Origin: Niebla homalea | Taxonomy: Eukaryota > Ascomycota > Lecanoromycetes > Lecanorales > Ramalinaceae | Direction of reading: 5' to 3' | Assembly: GCA_019925105.1 (NCBI GenBank) | Contig: JAHGAU010000021.1 | Location: 868,001 to 932,000 of the forward strand | DNA: 64,000 nucleotides | Part shown: one piece after another, positions 50,991-61,453 of the stretch | How positions within the stretch are numbered: the stretch's first letter is position 1 | Layout of the letters: every line of letters begins with the position of its first letter | Notes under the pieces: model-generated | What the model saw: the letters and a program-made list of their open reading frames with translations, nothing else | What the model was told of the DNA's origin: nothing | Database searches by the model: none | Translations under genes and position numbers: made by a program

Positions 50991-52190
50991 ATCTATTCTA
51001 TTAACGGTTCCGTCGTTACCTTAAAAGCCTTTATTAATTATAACGGGTTTACCTTTATAGTTACGTTCTTCTTTTCGTTATTAAATAGGCGGACCGTTAT
51101 TATTTTTACCTTCTTTAATACGGCCGCCCTTTCCTCCGTTATCCTTTTATTCTCTGCCGCGGGTACCCTTTTTATTATTTTTATTATTTAATTTTCTTTT
51201 ACTTAAAGGGCCGTTATTTTCGTATTTTTACTTTATATACTTAACCTTAAGCCGCCGTCTTTACCTTTTATTAATGTTTTCACTATTACCCCTTAAAAGC
51301 CCCGTAACCGCTCTGTTTTCCTTAATTTTACCTTTATTTTTATATAAAAATTCCTTATACTTTTTAACTTAATTTATAATATTAATTAAGTTTTTAACGT
51401 AATATCCTTTTACTTTATAGTAAAGAGTCCTTTTAAGGTTTTTATTACCTTTTTTACCGCCCTTTTATTTTTATTAATTAAGCAATATATTATCTCTGCC
51501 TTTTATTTTTAATCCTTTAAGGTTTTATCCTCCTTATTAACCTTATTTCCCCTTTATATACCCTTAATAGTACTTTTATTATAATCTTTTTACCCCTTTT
51601 TCCCGTTTATACCCCTCGCCGTTAATATTATACTGGCCTTTTTACCCCCTTATTTACCTATTATTTCCGTATTATTATTATGCGTTTTACGCGTTTCAAT
51701 ATACGTATTTTATTAACCTTAATTTTTTTACTTATTTTAAGTATTATTTAACTTATTATTATTATATTATCCGTATACGTCGTCGTTATTTCTATTAATA
51801 TAAGTTATTTGCCCGTTTATTACCTTATTTTTAACTATTATGTTACTTTTACTTATCGTACTTAATATACTTTCTTTACTATTACGAGAGCTATACGTAT
51901 ACGTATCGTTTTGGACCTCTGGGGTCCCTTTGTTCGTCGCCATAAGGAAATAATCCGCTTAAATAATATATTAAATAATAATAAGGCCGGCCATAATATA
52001 TACGGTGGTTATTTAATACGTATTATATAATACCTTAAAATTAAGAAAGCCTCTATATAGTAGCTTTAAATGGCTTAAACCCGTTATTTCTGAACGGTTA
52101 TAAATATATATAAAGTAATATTAACGGCGGTATTAAAATTGGAGGCGTATATAATATTAATAACCCTTATTTTAAATTAAATAGTGCGTT
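50991..52190. other. RIP-degraded DNA rich in CpG, no gene
   Basis: T/C-rich on + between 51000 and 51700 with many CCTTT words, so former coding DNA would read on the minus strand. No family identified. A short un-RIPped patch lies at 51910-51945 (TTTTGGACCTCTGGGGTCCC). Confidence 0.5.
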
Positions 52191-52198
52191 TAAGTAAG

Positions 52199-52519
52199 TA
52201 CTCCGGGAAGCGGGACGGGATGGGATAGGGATATGTTAAGATCCCAATTCTTGGCATATTAATTAGATTAAGTGAATAATTCACTTCTAATATTGAATTT
52301 TTAGATTTTTTAAAGGGGTTTTTAATATATATAAAGATTTATATACTATAAATAGTAATTCCGTAATCTTAACGGGATCTTGGTATATCCCTATCCTATC
52401 CCGTCCCATCCCGTATTAATACGGGATGGGATAAACCTTATTCCATCCCGTCCCATCCCTATTCCGTCCCTATCCCGTCCCTATCCTATGGGATATATCC
52501 CGTCCCGCTTGCCGGAGTA
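52199..52519. mobile_element. hAT-like miniature element, 321 bp
   Basis: Flanked by a perfect 8 bp target-site duplication TAAGTAAG (52191-52198, 52520-52527), the length typical of hAT transposons. Terminal inverted repeats TACTCCGG(G/C)AAGCGGGAC match over about 23 bp with one mismatch. The interior carries many GGGAT(A/G)GGGAC-type words, mostly as CCCTATCC/CCCGTCC on +, and a 22 bp perfect palindrome centred on GTATTAATAC at about 52413-52434. It has no coding capacity and no RIP, although it is embedded in RIPped DNA. Confidence 0.9.
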
Positions 52520-52527
52520 TAAGTAAG

Positions 52528-52856
52528 TTTTTAAAAAAATTACTTAACGATTAAAATCAGGGATACGTGAATAAAGCGGAGCCTTACTTAAAATTATTGA
52601 AAGCCAGAAAATAATTAGAAGTATATTTTAAGCTAGATATCTATGTTGAAGGAAATTAAAATAAACAGAATTTAAAATAAACAGAATAAAAATCCGATTC
52701 ATAATTATAAGAATACCGGTAATCTTAAAGCAATTATTATAATAGAATAATATTAAATAAGCGATAAATCTAAATAAAAGATTATATAATTTTTATTAAA
52801 TTTATATCTTAATTAAAATAATTAAAGAAATAATTAGATTATTTTAAGATTATCTA
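52528..52856. other. AT-rich DNA, no gene
   Basis: A 13 bp near-tandem word (AAATAAACAGAAT) occurs at 52660-52690. Otherwise nothing was recognised. Confidence 0.5.
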
Positions 52857-53393
52857 TATCCGTAAATTTATTTTCCAGCATCTAAGTAATACTCTAAGTG
52901 TTAACGAATTAAATAACCAGGAAAATCTTATATCGCTTTTCGCTTAGTTTCTTAACGCTTGCGAGTATTTTAATTTACTTATAAGTTTCTTATATACTCG
53001 TAAATTTTCTACTTATTTAGAAGTTTTTTAACTTAACGGTTTTTTTAAATTTACCCCCTTTAATTACCCCCCTATATTAAAAACCACTAGTTCCTAAGGT
53101 AACTTTTAATTTAAATAACCGAATCTATAATTAATTTTAAAAAACGTTATATATTATGGCTTATAAGGGGGTTACGGGTATACCCGTCCGCTAAAAAAGC
53201 TTGGTAAAACTTTTTTTAAAGAATAAAAACCGTTATTTTACCGTTTTAAAAGTTTCAATTTTTTTATTACTTAAGACCGCTTAGAGCGCTCGTGAATTTT
53301 CTGACCTGCTTATAAGTGATTTACGAGCGGTCTGAGTAGATAGATTCCTTTTTTTTGGTTATTCGATCCGAGCAGGTCGCCGTTTTGCTGATG
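52857..53393 (-). mobile_element. 540 bp terminal-inverted-repeat element (MITE), copy 2
   Basis: Inverted copy of 37268-37807, 537 bp. Its right end reads GATCCGAGCAGGTCGC...GCTGATG, the complement of the left end of copy 1, and its left end TATCCGTAAATTT matches the RIP-altered other terminus. It ends 190 bp upstream of the Arp1 start codon and forms the left border of the gene island. Confidence 0.75.
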
Positions 53394-53582
53394 TAATTTA
53401 ATCAAGTCTAAAAACCTTTATATCAATAACTTTAAATTATTCGATATAAAGTTATACTTTATTTATCGTGGATATTACGTTTACGAACATAGTCTTTACA
53501 TTACAGACATGTACCCGCTCGCCCCCAGGATACAGCATACCATCTGCGTTCCTTACCATATCAACACCTTCCCCCAGAAACC
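53394..53582 (+). promoter_or_regulatory. Left island border and Arp1 upstream region
   Basis: Composition switches from RIPped to normal at about 53450. The last ~90 bp before the ATG are pyrimidine-rich (CCCGCTCGCCCCCAGG, CACCTTCCCCCAG), as in many fungal promoters/5' leaders. No TATA box stands out. The start context is AGAAACCATGAC, with C at -3 (a weak position). Confidence 0.4.
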
Positions 53583-53888
53583 ATGACAGAAACCCTTCAC
53601 AACGCCCCCCTAGTAATCGACAACGGTAGCGGTACCATACGAGCCGGCTTCGCAGGCGAAGACCTTCCGAAATGCTACTTCCCCTCATTCGTCGGCAGGC
53701 CAAAACACACGCGGGTACCGGCCGGAGCTTTAGAAGGGGACGTGTTCATTGGGAAACGAGCAGAGGAGTTGCGAGGGCTGCTGAAGATACGGTACCCGCT
53801 GTGGCATGGCATTGTGACCGATTGGGATGATATGGAGCGGATATGGCAATTCGTGTGTCAAGAGGACCTGAAGACGCTGAGTGAAGAG

Positions 53889-53986
53889 GTATGCTGTGTA
53901 CAAAACCTCATCAGTACACGTTCTTTTTTCCCCCGTGTTCCAAAAACCAAGACTGGCTAGCTAACGAATTGGTCGCACGACAACAG
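53889..53986 (+). other. Arp1 intron 1
   Basis: Begins GTATGC, with branch-like GCTAAC 22 nt before the end, and ends CAACAG. It splits the gene between SEE and HPV in phase 0, where the protein family reads continuously. Confidence 0.8.
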
Positions 53987-54442
53987 CATCCGGTTCAACT
54001 GACCTCCCCTCAACCCCCGCTCCAACCGCGAAACCGCCGCGCAAATTCTCTTCGAAACCTTCAACGTGCCCGCCCTCCACACCTCCGTCAAAGCCGTTCT
54101 CTCCCTTTACGCCTCCGGCCGCACCACAGGCATAGTGCTCGATTCTGTCGACGGGGTCTCACACGCTGTACCTGTCTACGAAGGTTTTGCCATGCCCTCA
54201 AGCATTCGCAGGATTGACGTGGCTGGCAGAGATGTCACAACAGAGTATTTGTACATATTGTTAAGGAAGAGCGGATTTGTGTCCATACTAGTGCAGAGAA
54301 GGGGGTGGTAAAGAACATCAAGGAGAAATGGGGGTACGTAGCGTTGGATCCGAAAAGAGAGGAAAGGGAATGGTCACAGCATGGGGCAAGGGGGGAGGGT
54401 AAAGTGCTAGAATACACCCTGCCGGATGGAAACAAGATGAAG

Positions 54443-54494
54443 GTACATTACATTACTCGCACGAGACCGTCATACCTTGCTAAGCAGTGCCCAG
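54443..54494 (+). other. Arp1 intron 2
   Basis: Begins GTACAT (a weaker donor), has TTGCTAAG near the end and stops at TGCCCAG. Removal joins NKMK to VGAERYR, the expected family order. Confidence 0.75.
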
Positions 54495-54810
54495 GTCGGA
54501 GCAGAACGCTACCGCCCCCCCCGAAATCCTCTTCGACTCCGAGATCATCGGCCTCGAATATCCCGGCATCCACCAAATCGTCGTCGACGCCATCGACCGC
54601 ACGGACATGGACCTGCGAAATTCCCTCTTCGGCAACATCGTGCTCTCAGGCGGCGGGACACTCACCAAAGAATTTGGAGACATGTTATTGCACGAGGTGC
54701 AGAGGCTAGCTGTCAAGGATATAAGGATCAAGATCTTCGCTCCGCTGGAGAGGAAATATAGCACGTGGATTGGAGGGAGTATCCTTGCTGAGTTGAGCAC
54801 TTTTCGGAAG

Positions 54811-54872
54811 GTGAGTTACAAAGATGATGATGATGATGATGAGAACAGCCGACTGATTGGTGTTTTTTGCAG
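54811..54872 (+). other. Arp1 intron 3 with (GAT)n microsatellite
   Basis: Begins GTGAGT and ends TTTTTTGCAG; contains a GAT run of about six units at 54824-54841. Removal joins LSTFRK to [12 protein letters not shown] as in the family. Confidence 0.85.
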
Positions 54873-54935
54873 ATGTGGGTCAATATCGAAGATTGGCACG
54901 AGAATCCTGATATTGTTCATATGAAGTTTAACTAG

Positions 54936-55494
54936 ATACCCCAATTCCAGCGTTGCTAATTGATACGATCCACACGGACTTTTAACGCTTTTGCTGGGAG
55001 CGCGTGCATTGAATCATGTGATATTGGCCCAAGCAGTGCGTATGAGACGAAATTGTTGGATTTTGCCCCTCAGACATGACAGGCGCACGACTACCTGAAA
55101 TACGGTTGCCACCATGTTTGCTGGCGGAGCGTGCCTGCTAGGAACTGTCTCAAGAGGGGGACTTTAATCCACCAAGGGCATTAGAAGAGATGGGGTCAAA
55201 CCATCCGCCTCCTTCCCAATCTGTCCTCATCACCAGTTGCTGTTGACCTCGTTATTTTCTGACGAGTATCCCCATTTCACGTAAGAAGTGTCACCCATCA
55301 CTCCAACCTCACACAACTCTTCCTCGCAATCTCCGTCAGCCTCCCGTTACGACGGTCCAGGAACGTCTTCCGCCAGCGGTAGCTTCGACATCGCCATCAA
55401 GAGAATGCGCTCGAAGGCCGGTGAGAACCGGCGATTGTGCTGGAGGCAGCGTGACTGGTGGGCCAAGAACCCAAGAAACCCTGGCGCTAAGAAG
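54936..55494. other. Convergent intergenic region
   Basis: Normal composition, between the ends of the Arp1 copy (+) and the GT17 gene (-). It should hold both 3' untranslated regions. No further gene is supported: a 253-codon + frame from 55288 lies mostly antisense to GT17 and has no recognisable motif. Confidence 0.6.
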
Positions 55495-56994
55495 TCAAAG
55501 ATCCTGAAAGTTGCCATTCTGAGGGTCCCGATCCAGCATATAAGCAAACTTCTTCCGATTCTCTTCTCTCTGCAGGAACGCAGGAACATCTGGATTATCA
55601 TCCACGCGATCATACTTCTCCCCCTCCCTCTCAAACAAATCCTCTCCCCTCCTCACCTTTTCCAGCAGTCGTTTCGTATACAAGAAATACGGCTGGTTGT
55701 AATGTCTATGCGAGAAACTTGTGATCTTATTCTTCAGATCCGCCATCTTTCCAAAGCAAGAACTACAATGCCACCCACTCATGAACAGCTCCGTGTCCGC
55801 CTCGTCCATGCGCAGGCTCTCGGGCCTCACGGTGTTCTTGGGTCCGTCGTAATAGGTGGCTTGCGGATGGTGCCAGAGATCGCCGCGGTGCAGCCACTGG
55901 TAGCTGTAGTAGTACATCTGGGAGCGGAGGGTCACGCGGGGAGGGAAGGCGCAGTTGCGCAAGGCGATGAGAGTGTTGATGCGGAGGATCTCGTCGACGT
56001 CGCCAATGAGGAGGACGTCGCCAGGGTTTGGGGCCTGGGGGCCGGTTAGGGAGAGGAGGACTTGGTCGAAGAGGGCGTTGCGGGTGAAGCGTTCGTGCTC
56101 CCAGGTGTCGTCTTTGGAGATCTTTTTGAGGTTGGTGTCGTCCAGGATTCGATGGATGATTTTGTGCTGGAAGGTGTGGAATTGGGATAGTTTGTCTTTG
56201 AGATACAGTGGTTTTGGATTCATCTGGAAAGTCGTGGCTGCTCGAGACATCGATGTCAGCATTGCTCTCATGACGGGAAAATCCGCAATTAGCAAATTCG
56301 CCATTAGCAAATTCGCCAGAATAGGTCTTTCCTCGATATTTAATGATTAGGGGTAAGGACAACAGGCTATCTACGACAATGTGGCAAATGAGATTCCTGC
56401 ATAATTGTCAAGATTTGTGTGCATCCTGTGCAGATGGCTACTTAACATTCCACCGAGCAAAGATTTGGTGAGAGTCCTGAACGCAAGGCCACCGTAGCGG
56501 CCATGAACAGGCTTCGCAAGGGTCCTTGGCCATCCTTGACCACATGATGTAAAATCTGCATCGCGGATGCACACAAAGACAAGATTTCAGTTGAATAACA
56601 TACCTGACTCAAGGATCACGAAATAGTCGACCTCGCTATCCAATTCATTGAGGCGAATCTCGAGAAAATCAAGCTCCGTATTTATAAGAAACAGGTCATA
56701 AACTTTCCGAGGTCGATCCCGCGTAGCATAGGGTTCCCAACGACGTCGTTGACAGACATCCCGAGCTTCGCGTAATGACAGAAAGCCGTGTCCTGCATCT
56801 TCAATCAAGGCCTGTCGCGGGCCAGAAAACGCTGGGCTGGGCTGCTTTTGATTGGGTTGCCGATAGCTAAATGCAGACCAGAGTCCTGATAGCAAACAGA
56901 TGACTCCAAACAGCGAGAGTACCCTCACATGTTGCGTAGCCATACGCTGTACAGACTGAGATACTGACCTTCTCTGGAGGGGGAAGCTCGGCAT
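55495..56994 (-). CDS. Family GT17 glycosyltransferase (beta-1,4-N-acetylglucosaminyltransferase-like), two exons
   Basis: Exon 1 is 56994-56604 and exon 2 is 56237-55495 (minus strand), joined in phase 1 to give 377 residues. The donor is GTATGT. The acceptor CGAGCAG is preceded by branch-like GCTGAC and restores the family motif ESATTFQMNPKPL across the junction. Layout: short basic N-terminus, one membrane segment at about residues 25-43 (type II, Golgi-like), stem to about 95, then the GT17 domain. Visible motifs are KVYDLFLINTELDFLEIRL (97-115), the metal-binding-type GDVDEI (209-214), YYYSYQWL, SGWHCSSCF (284-292) and RRGEDLFE. Family members related to bisecting GlcNAc-transferase MGAT3 transfer GlcNAc in beta-1,4 linkage to N-glycan mannose; fungal substrates are largely unknown. 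No frameshift or stop was seen. One oddity is DEIL where the family usually has DEIP. The start at 56994 has AAA before ATG; Met18 (56943) is a possible alternative. Apparently functional. Confidence 0.88.
56238..56603 (-). other. GT17 intron, unusually long (366 nt)
   Basis: Fungal introns are usually 50-100 nt. This one contains a probable 163 bp foldback insertion and, near its 3' end, a tandem word GCGAATTTGCTAAT (two copies at about 56285-56320). No frame in it continues the GT17 protein. Confidence 0.75.
56417..56579. mobile_element. Small foldback/MITE-like insertion in the GT17 intron
   Basis: Inverted repeats TTTGTGTGCATCC (56414-56426) and GGATGCACACAAA (56565-56577) are perfect over 13 bp, and an 8 bp direct repeat CAAGATTT lies at 56409-56416 and 56580-56587. 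Inverted ends inside an 8 bp direct repeat suggest a hAT-type non-autonomous element. The ends are asymmetric by about 5 bp, so the boundary is uncertain. Removing it would leave an intron of about 195 nt. Confidence 0.55.
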
Positions 56995-57245
56995 TTTGGC
57001 GCATGAAATGTTCAGGCCAGATTAGAGGAGACCGTGGGAAAGATAGAACGTCGGTTCTCCGTAGCCTCGTCCAGATAGTGACGGGCAGCGGACATCTGAA
57101 ATTGTACTGTGGAGTACGCGACAGTGATACTAGCAGATGCAGCCGAATTTGCTTCATCCTGAAACTGGCCATTGAAACTTCGGCAATGGTCACTGACGGG
57201 GTCCAGCTCGGCATGAGTCAGGCTTATCTCGGTATAGTTAAAAGA
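56995..57245 (-). promoter_or_regulatory. GT17 upstream region and right island border
   Basis: Normal-composition DNA before the GT17 start. It switches abruptly to RIPped DNA at about 57245, so the promoter left intact is at most about 250 bp. No TATA box or recognised operator was seen. Confidence 0.4.
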
Positions 57246-57369
57246 TAAGCCGGGGAAAGGTCAGTATAAATTAAAGATTATCGGAGAAACTTAACCGAAG
57301 TAATATTATATACCGGTAATTATCTTAACCGTTCGTATTATACTATACAACTATTTATAACCTTATTCA

Positions 57370-57668
57370 AAAGGAATATATTTAATATATATAATTAATA
57401 TTGAAGCCTTTATATAATACCGGCCTATAAATCGATATCCAGAACTATAAATTTAAAGTATAATAAATTAAATTTTTAAAGTTTATTTTTATTATTAACG
57501 GGCTGAAAGTAAACCCCGATAAAGTAAATAAGATTAAGGATTAACCGGTCCCCGTTAACTTTAAAGTCCTTTAAGGATTTATCGGCTTCTATAACTTTTA
57601 TTAAAGATTTATTCCTTAATTTCTTAATATAATAAAGCCTTTTTTAAAGCTTATTAAAAAAAAAAAAT
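57370..57668 (+). pseudogene. Ty3/gypsy reverse transcriptase to RNase H remnant
   Basis: One + frame, with TAA where family members have Q, W or R, reads IDIQNYKFKV, then FIFIINGLKVNPDKVNKIKD, then PVPVNFKVL and GFIGFYNFY, RFIP and KPFLKLIKK. This is the end of the reverse transcriptase and the connection to RNase H (FLGFANFYRRFI region) of Ty3/gypsy elements. The stops are as RIP would make from CAA, CGA or TGG. It starts close to the island border and is cut off by the LTR-like repeat at 57686. Confidence 0.85.
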
Positions 57669-57685
57669 TGTTATTCTTATAATCC

Positions 57686-57841
57686 TATTGGTGTATGGAC
57701 CAAAAAGTGTGATAATATATGAATAATAATTCTACCTGAATGCAGATAGGATCTTAAGGATTATCTGTCCTTTACATATTAAAAATATCTTATACCTATA
57801 AATACTCTTACGTATCCTTTATACTATATATATATATATAA
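57686..57841 (+). repeat. Dispersed LTR-like repeat, copy 2
   Basis: Begins TATTGGTGTATGGACC and matches 2207-2352; this copy is less mutated at its start (GGTGTATGGACC against GGTATATAGATT). It interrupts the gypsy remnant. The end lies in an AT-rich (TA)n run, so the boundary is approximate. Confidence 0.5.
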
Positions 57842-58004
57842 TAAATACTATTAAAAGAAAAAAGGTTATTATTTATAATATTATTTACCTTAATATATTT
57901 ATATAAATATTAATGCTTATTAATACGTTATGCTCTTTACTTTTATATTAAAGTCTTACTTAATTTTACGGGGGCGGCCGCGATTACGTTTAAAACGGAG
58001 CGTC
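57842..58004. other. AT-rich DNA before the tandem LTR element
   Basis: Only the last 40 bp (GGGGGCGGCCGCG) keep normal composition; nothing else recognised. Confidence 0.4.
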
Positions 58005-59887
58005 TGTTAGGGTGATAACTACTCGGCCATCTTATGGATAAAAGTAGCTATCCGGGGTAGGTAATAGCGCTTAAGGGTAAGCCGCTATTACCATATATAA
58101 GAAGGTAGTCTACCCGGGGGATTACCCTTAGGGATAAACCTTATCTTAAAGCTTTTACTTTAAGGTAAATATTACCATAATAGTATCCTTTCTTTTATAA
58201 GTTTGTCCCCGAGTTTATAAATTATAAACTATATTTCCGGGGGGGAGTTACCCTTTTAAGTTAAAGGTTTTCTTAAAACTTAATTAAGTAAATAAATAAG
58301 GGTTAAAAGCTCCTTATTTAAAAGAAATTACCTCCGGTATAAGTCTGAACTTTTTAAGCCGGACCCGGATAATTTAAAGGCTTAATAACTTTATAAGGGT
58401 ATAACCCGGGATTTAATATCTTTATTAAGAATAATCCGTATTTCTTATTAAATAAGCCCGGGTAATCTTTAATAAATACTTATATTTATATTATTCTTTA
58501 TTAAATAAATAAAGGTTACGTTTTAAAGTATTTTACTTATAATCTTATAATTAACCCGCGTAATTTTAAGGCGTTTTAATCCCTTATATTAATAGTTTTT
58601 AGGTATTCCGGCCCTTTATATTAATAATTTTTAAGTATTTTAGCATTTTTTAATAGTTTTTATACCTTAAACCTTAATCCCCGGTACTATAGAATAATAA
58701 ATCTTATTTACTTCCGTATTTATGCTTAATTTTACCTCTTAAATTACTTAAAAGTCTTACTTTTATAAGTATCCTTAAATTTAAATTATAAATTTACCCC
58801 TTTAAACCCTTAAGGTTAACTCCGGGGATATATTACCCTGAAGTTACGCTATTACTTTATTTAAATAATAATTACTCGGTTATTTTATGGATAAAAGTAG
58901 CTATCCGGGGTAGGTAATAGCGCTTAAGGGTAAGCCGCTATTACCATATATAAGAAGGTAGTCTACCCGGGGGATTACCCTTAAGGATAAACCTTACCTT
59001 AAAGCTTTTACTTTAAGGTAGGTATTACCATAATAGTATCCTTTCTTTTATAAGCTTGTCCTTAAGTTTATAAATTATAAACTATACCTCCGGGGGGGAG
59101 TTACCCTTTTAAATTAAAGGTTTTCTTAAAACTTAATTAAGTAAATAAATAAAAGTTAAAAGCTCCTTATTTAAGGGAGATTACCTCCGGTATAAGTCTG
59201 AACTTTTAAGCCGGACCTAGATAATTTAAAGGCTTAATAACTTTATAAGGATATAACTTAGGGTTTAATATCTTCGTTAAAAATAACCCGTATTTCTTAT
59301 TAAATAAGCCCGGGTAATCTTTAATAAATACCCGTACCCGTATTATTCTTTATTAAATAAATAAAGGTTACGTTTTAAAGTATTTTACTTATAGTTTTAC
59401 GATTAACCTGCGTAATTTTAAGGCGTTTTAACCCTTTATATTAATAATTTTTAGGTATTCCGGCCCTTTATATTAATAGTTTTCGGGTATTCCGGCCTTT
59501 TTTAATAATTTTTTATACCTTAGACCTTAATCCTTAATACTATAGGATAACGGGTTTTACCCGCCCCCGTATTTACGTTTAATTTTACCTCTTAAGTTAT
59601 TTAAAAGTCTTACTTTTATAAGCGTCCTTAAATTTAAATTATAAATTTACCCCTTTAAACCCTTAAGGTTAACTCCGGGGATATATTACCCTAAAGTTAC
59701 GCTATTACTTTATTTAGGTAATAATTACTCGGTTATTTTATAGATAAAAGTAGCTATCCGGGGTAGGTAATAGCGCTTAGGGGTAAGCCGCTATTACCAT
59801 ATATGAGAAGGTAGTCTACCCGGGGATCACCCCCAGGGGTAGGCCCTACCCCGGAGCCCTTGCTCCAGGGTAGGTACTGCCATAACA
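58005..59887 (-). mobile_element. Miniature LTR element copy C, tandem with three LTRs
   Basis: Same family as 5015-6061, arranged LTR-internal-LTR-internal-LTR. The LTRs are 58005-58182, 58858-59035 and 59711-59887 (178, 178 and 177 bp) with internal regions of 675 bp each. Flanks are GCGTC (58000-58004) and GCGTA (59888-59892), a target duplication with one mismatch. The first LTR is intact only at its outer edge, the middle one is RIPped, and the last is nearly unmutated. Sharing of the central LTR is the expected product of recombination between LTRs of two copies or of multimeric cDNA. Confidence 0.85.
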
Positions 59888-59892
59888 GCGTA

Positions 59893-61453
59893 CGAGGAAT
59901 ACCGGTAGACGATAAGGGTATTACTTCGGTAAACGTTAATAATTGTAATAAAATAATAGTACTTTAAGTATTTTAAGTATAAAATCTATTGTAGCGGATA
60001 AGAATAATATTATTAAATTTAAAATACGTAATATAGAATTTACGTAATAAGTCTAAATATAACTTTAATAATAGAAGCTTATTATTATATATTATATATT
60101 AAGTAGCTTATTTAATGGAGTATTTATTATTTCTTTCTTTATAAATTTTTTTAAAATAATATATTCTTTTTTATTCTTAAAATCAGCTTTAAAAATAAGC
60201 AGTACGTTATAGTTTAATTATTTATTAAAAGGGGTTTTTTTTAAATTATTAAATAACTTAAGTATATTAATTAAAATAATTAGTATTATTTTTCTATTAA
60301 CGGGCAATTTAAGCTTATATACAAAATAATTAATTTTTTTAATAATAAAAAAAATTTAACATATTATTAATATAGCTTATAATTTTTAATATTAAAGTCA
60401 TTATACTTGTAATATAATTTTAAAAAAATTTAATCGTTAATATTAAATTAAATTAATTTATAATTTTAATTCTACCGGAACTTAATTATTATTTACGTAA
60501 ATTTTAGCGAGTTTTATACCTTTTTATAATTTTATAATTAAAGTATATTATATTTAAAAATTAAAGAGGTTATTAAGAGGTTTAAAGGGTTACGGATATT
60601 TATATTATAGTAAATTTTATTCAAAATAAATTTAATTAATACCGACATTAAATTATTTAAGATATTTTAAATATATAAAATAATACTTACTTAATTATAA
60701 TCCGGATACGTAGTTATAAAATAATATAATATAATTTTAACCGTTTAATTAATCCGTTTTAATTAATTATTCATTCAAGGGTAATATACGTTAAACGTAA
60801 AAATATAAGTATTTTTTTTTTAAGTATAGATTTTTAAAATATAGCAATAAATATATGATCTTTATTTAATATAATATTAAAGGGAATTCTTTATCCTTAT
60901 TTTATTAATTCGATTAATAATAGTTTTACTTAATTATTAATTTTAAATTTAATATTATTATAGAATAAAAATATTTATTCAAAGAACTTATTAATAATAA
61001 TAAGGAATATATTATAATTATACTAATTTAATAAAGTAATAATAAAATTTATATAAATTATATAGAAAATAATTAACGGGTTTAAAATTAATTAAAGTAA
61101 TTTATAAAATATATACTTTTTAATTTAATTTAAGTTATACTTAAGGTAATATATAATATATTTCTATAATTATTTAATTAACCTAAATAAATATATTAAA
61201 TTTATTAATTTATCGTAAAATTAATTAAAATTATTATATAATAAATTATTATATATTTATTGAAAAACTATTTTCTTAAATTTATTAAATATATATAATT
61301 AAAATAAATAATTAACGGATTTTAAATTATAAATAAAGCCGTTTTTAATATAACGCGTAATTTAATTTTTGTATTCTATTAATTTAACTCCTTTTTAATT
61401 ATTAAGACTTTTTATAATTTTATTTATATTTTATTTTTTACATATTCTTTTTA
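59893..61453. other. AT-rich RIP-degraded DNA, no gene
   Basis: The first 120 bp (TACGAGGAATACCGGTAGACG...) retain CpG and continue the sequence left of the tandem LTR element, so that element was inserted in older repeat DNA. The rest is very AT-rich with no motif. Confidence 0.55.

Larger units (their letters stand above)
53583..54935 (+). pseudogene. Actin-related protein 1 (Arp1/centractin) gene copy, frameshifted
   Basis: Arp1 builds the short actin-like filament of dynactin, the dynein cofactor needed for nuclear migration in filamentous fungi. Four exons are recognisable: 53583-53888, 53987-54442, 54495-54810 and 54873-54935 (TAG). The introns, of 98, 52 and 62 nt, have GT..AG ends, phase 0 and branch-like GCTAAC, GCTAAG and CTGAT. 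Diagnostic segments run in order: [18 protein letters not shown] (phosphate 1), [117 protein letters not shown], and [11 protein letters not shown] at the end. Three frameshifts break it: about 5 nt missing near 54005, 1 nt missing near 54282, and one extra C in the run 54516-54522. The phosphate-2 DSGDG is DSVDG; other family residues are altered (LTKGFGD to LTKEFGD, LSGGS to LSGGG, APPERK to APLERK, AGLSTF to AELSTF, YPLEHG to YPLWHG). Introns show a DNA-level duplicate, not a retrocopy. Sequencing error could explain the two single-base shifts but not the whole set. Confidence 0.88.

Noticed and set aside
53583..54935. Conventional actin or a retrocopy
   Set aside because: N-terminus (MTETLHNAP), WDDMERIW and the C-terminal [19 protein letters not shown] are Arp1-type, and three introns at plausible positions exclude a processed copy.
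55288..56049. 253-codon + frame
   Set aside because: Lies mostly antisense to exon 2 of the GT17 gene, which carries clear family motifs on the other strand.
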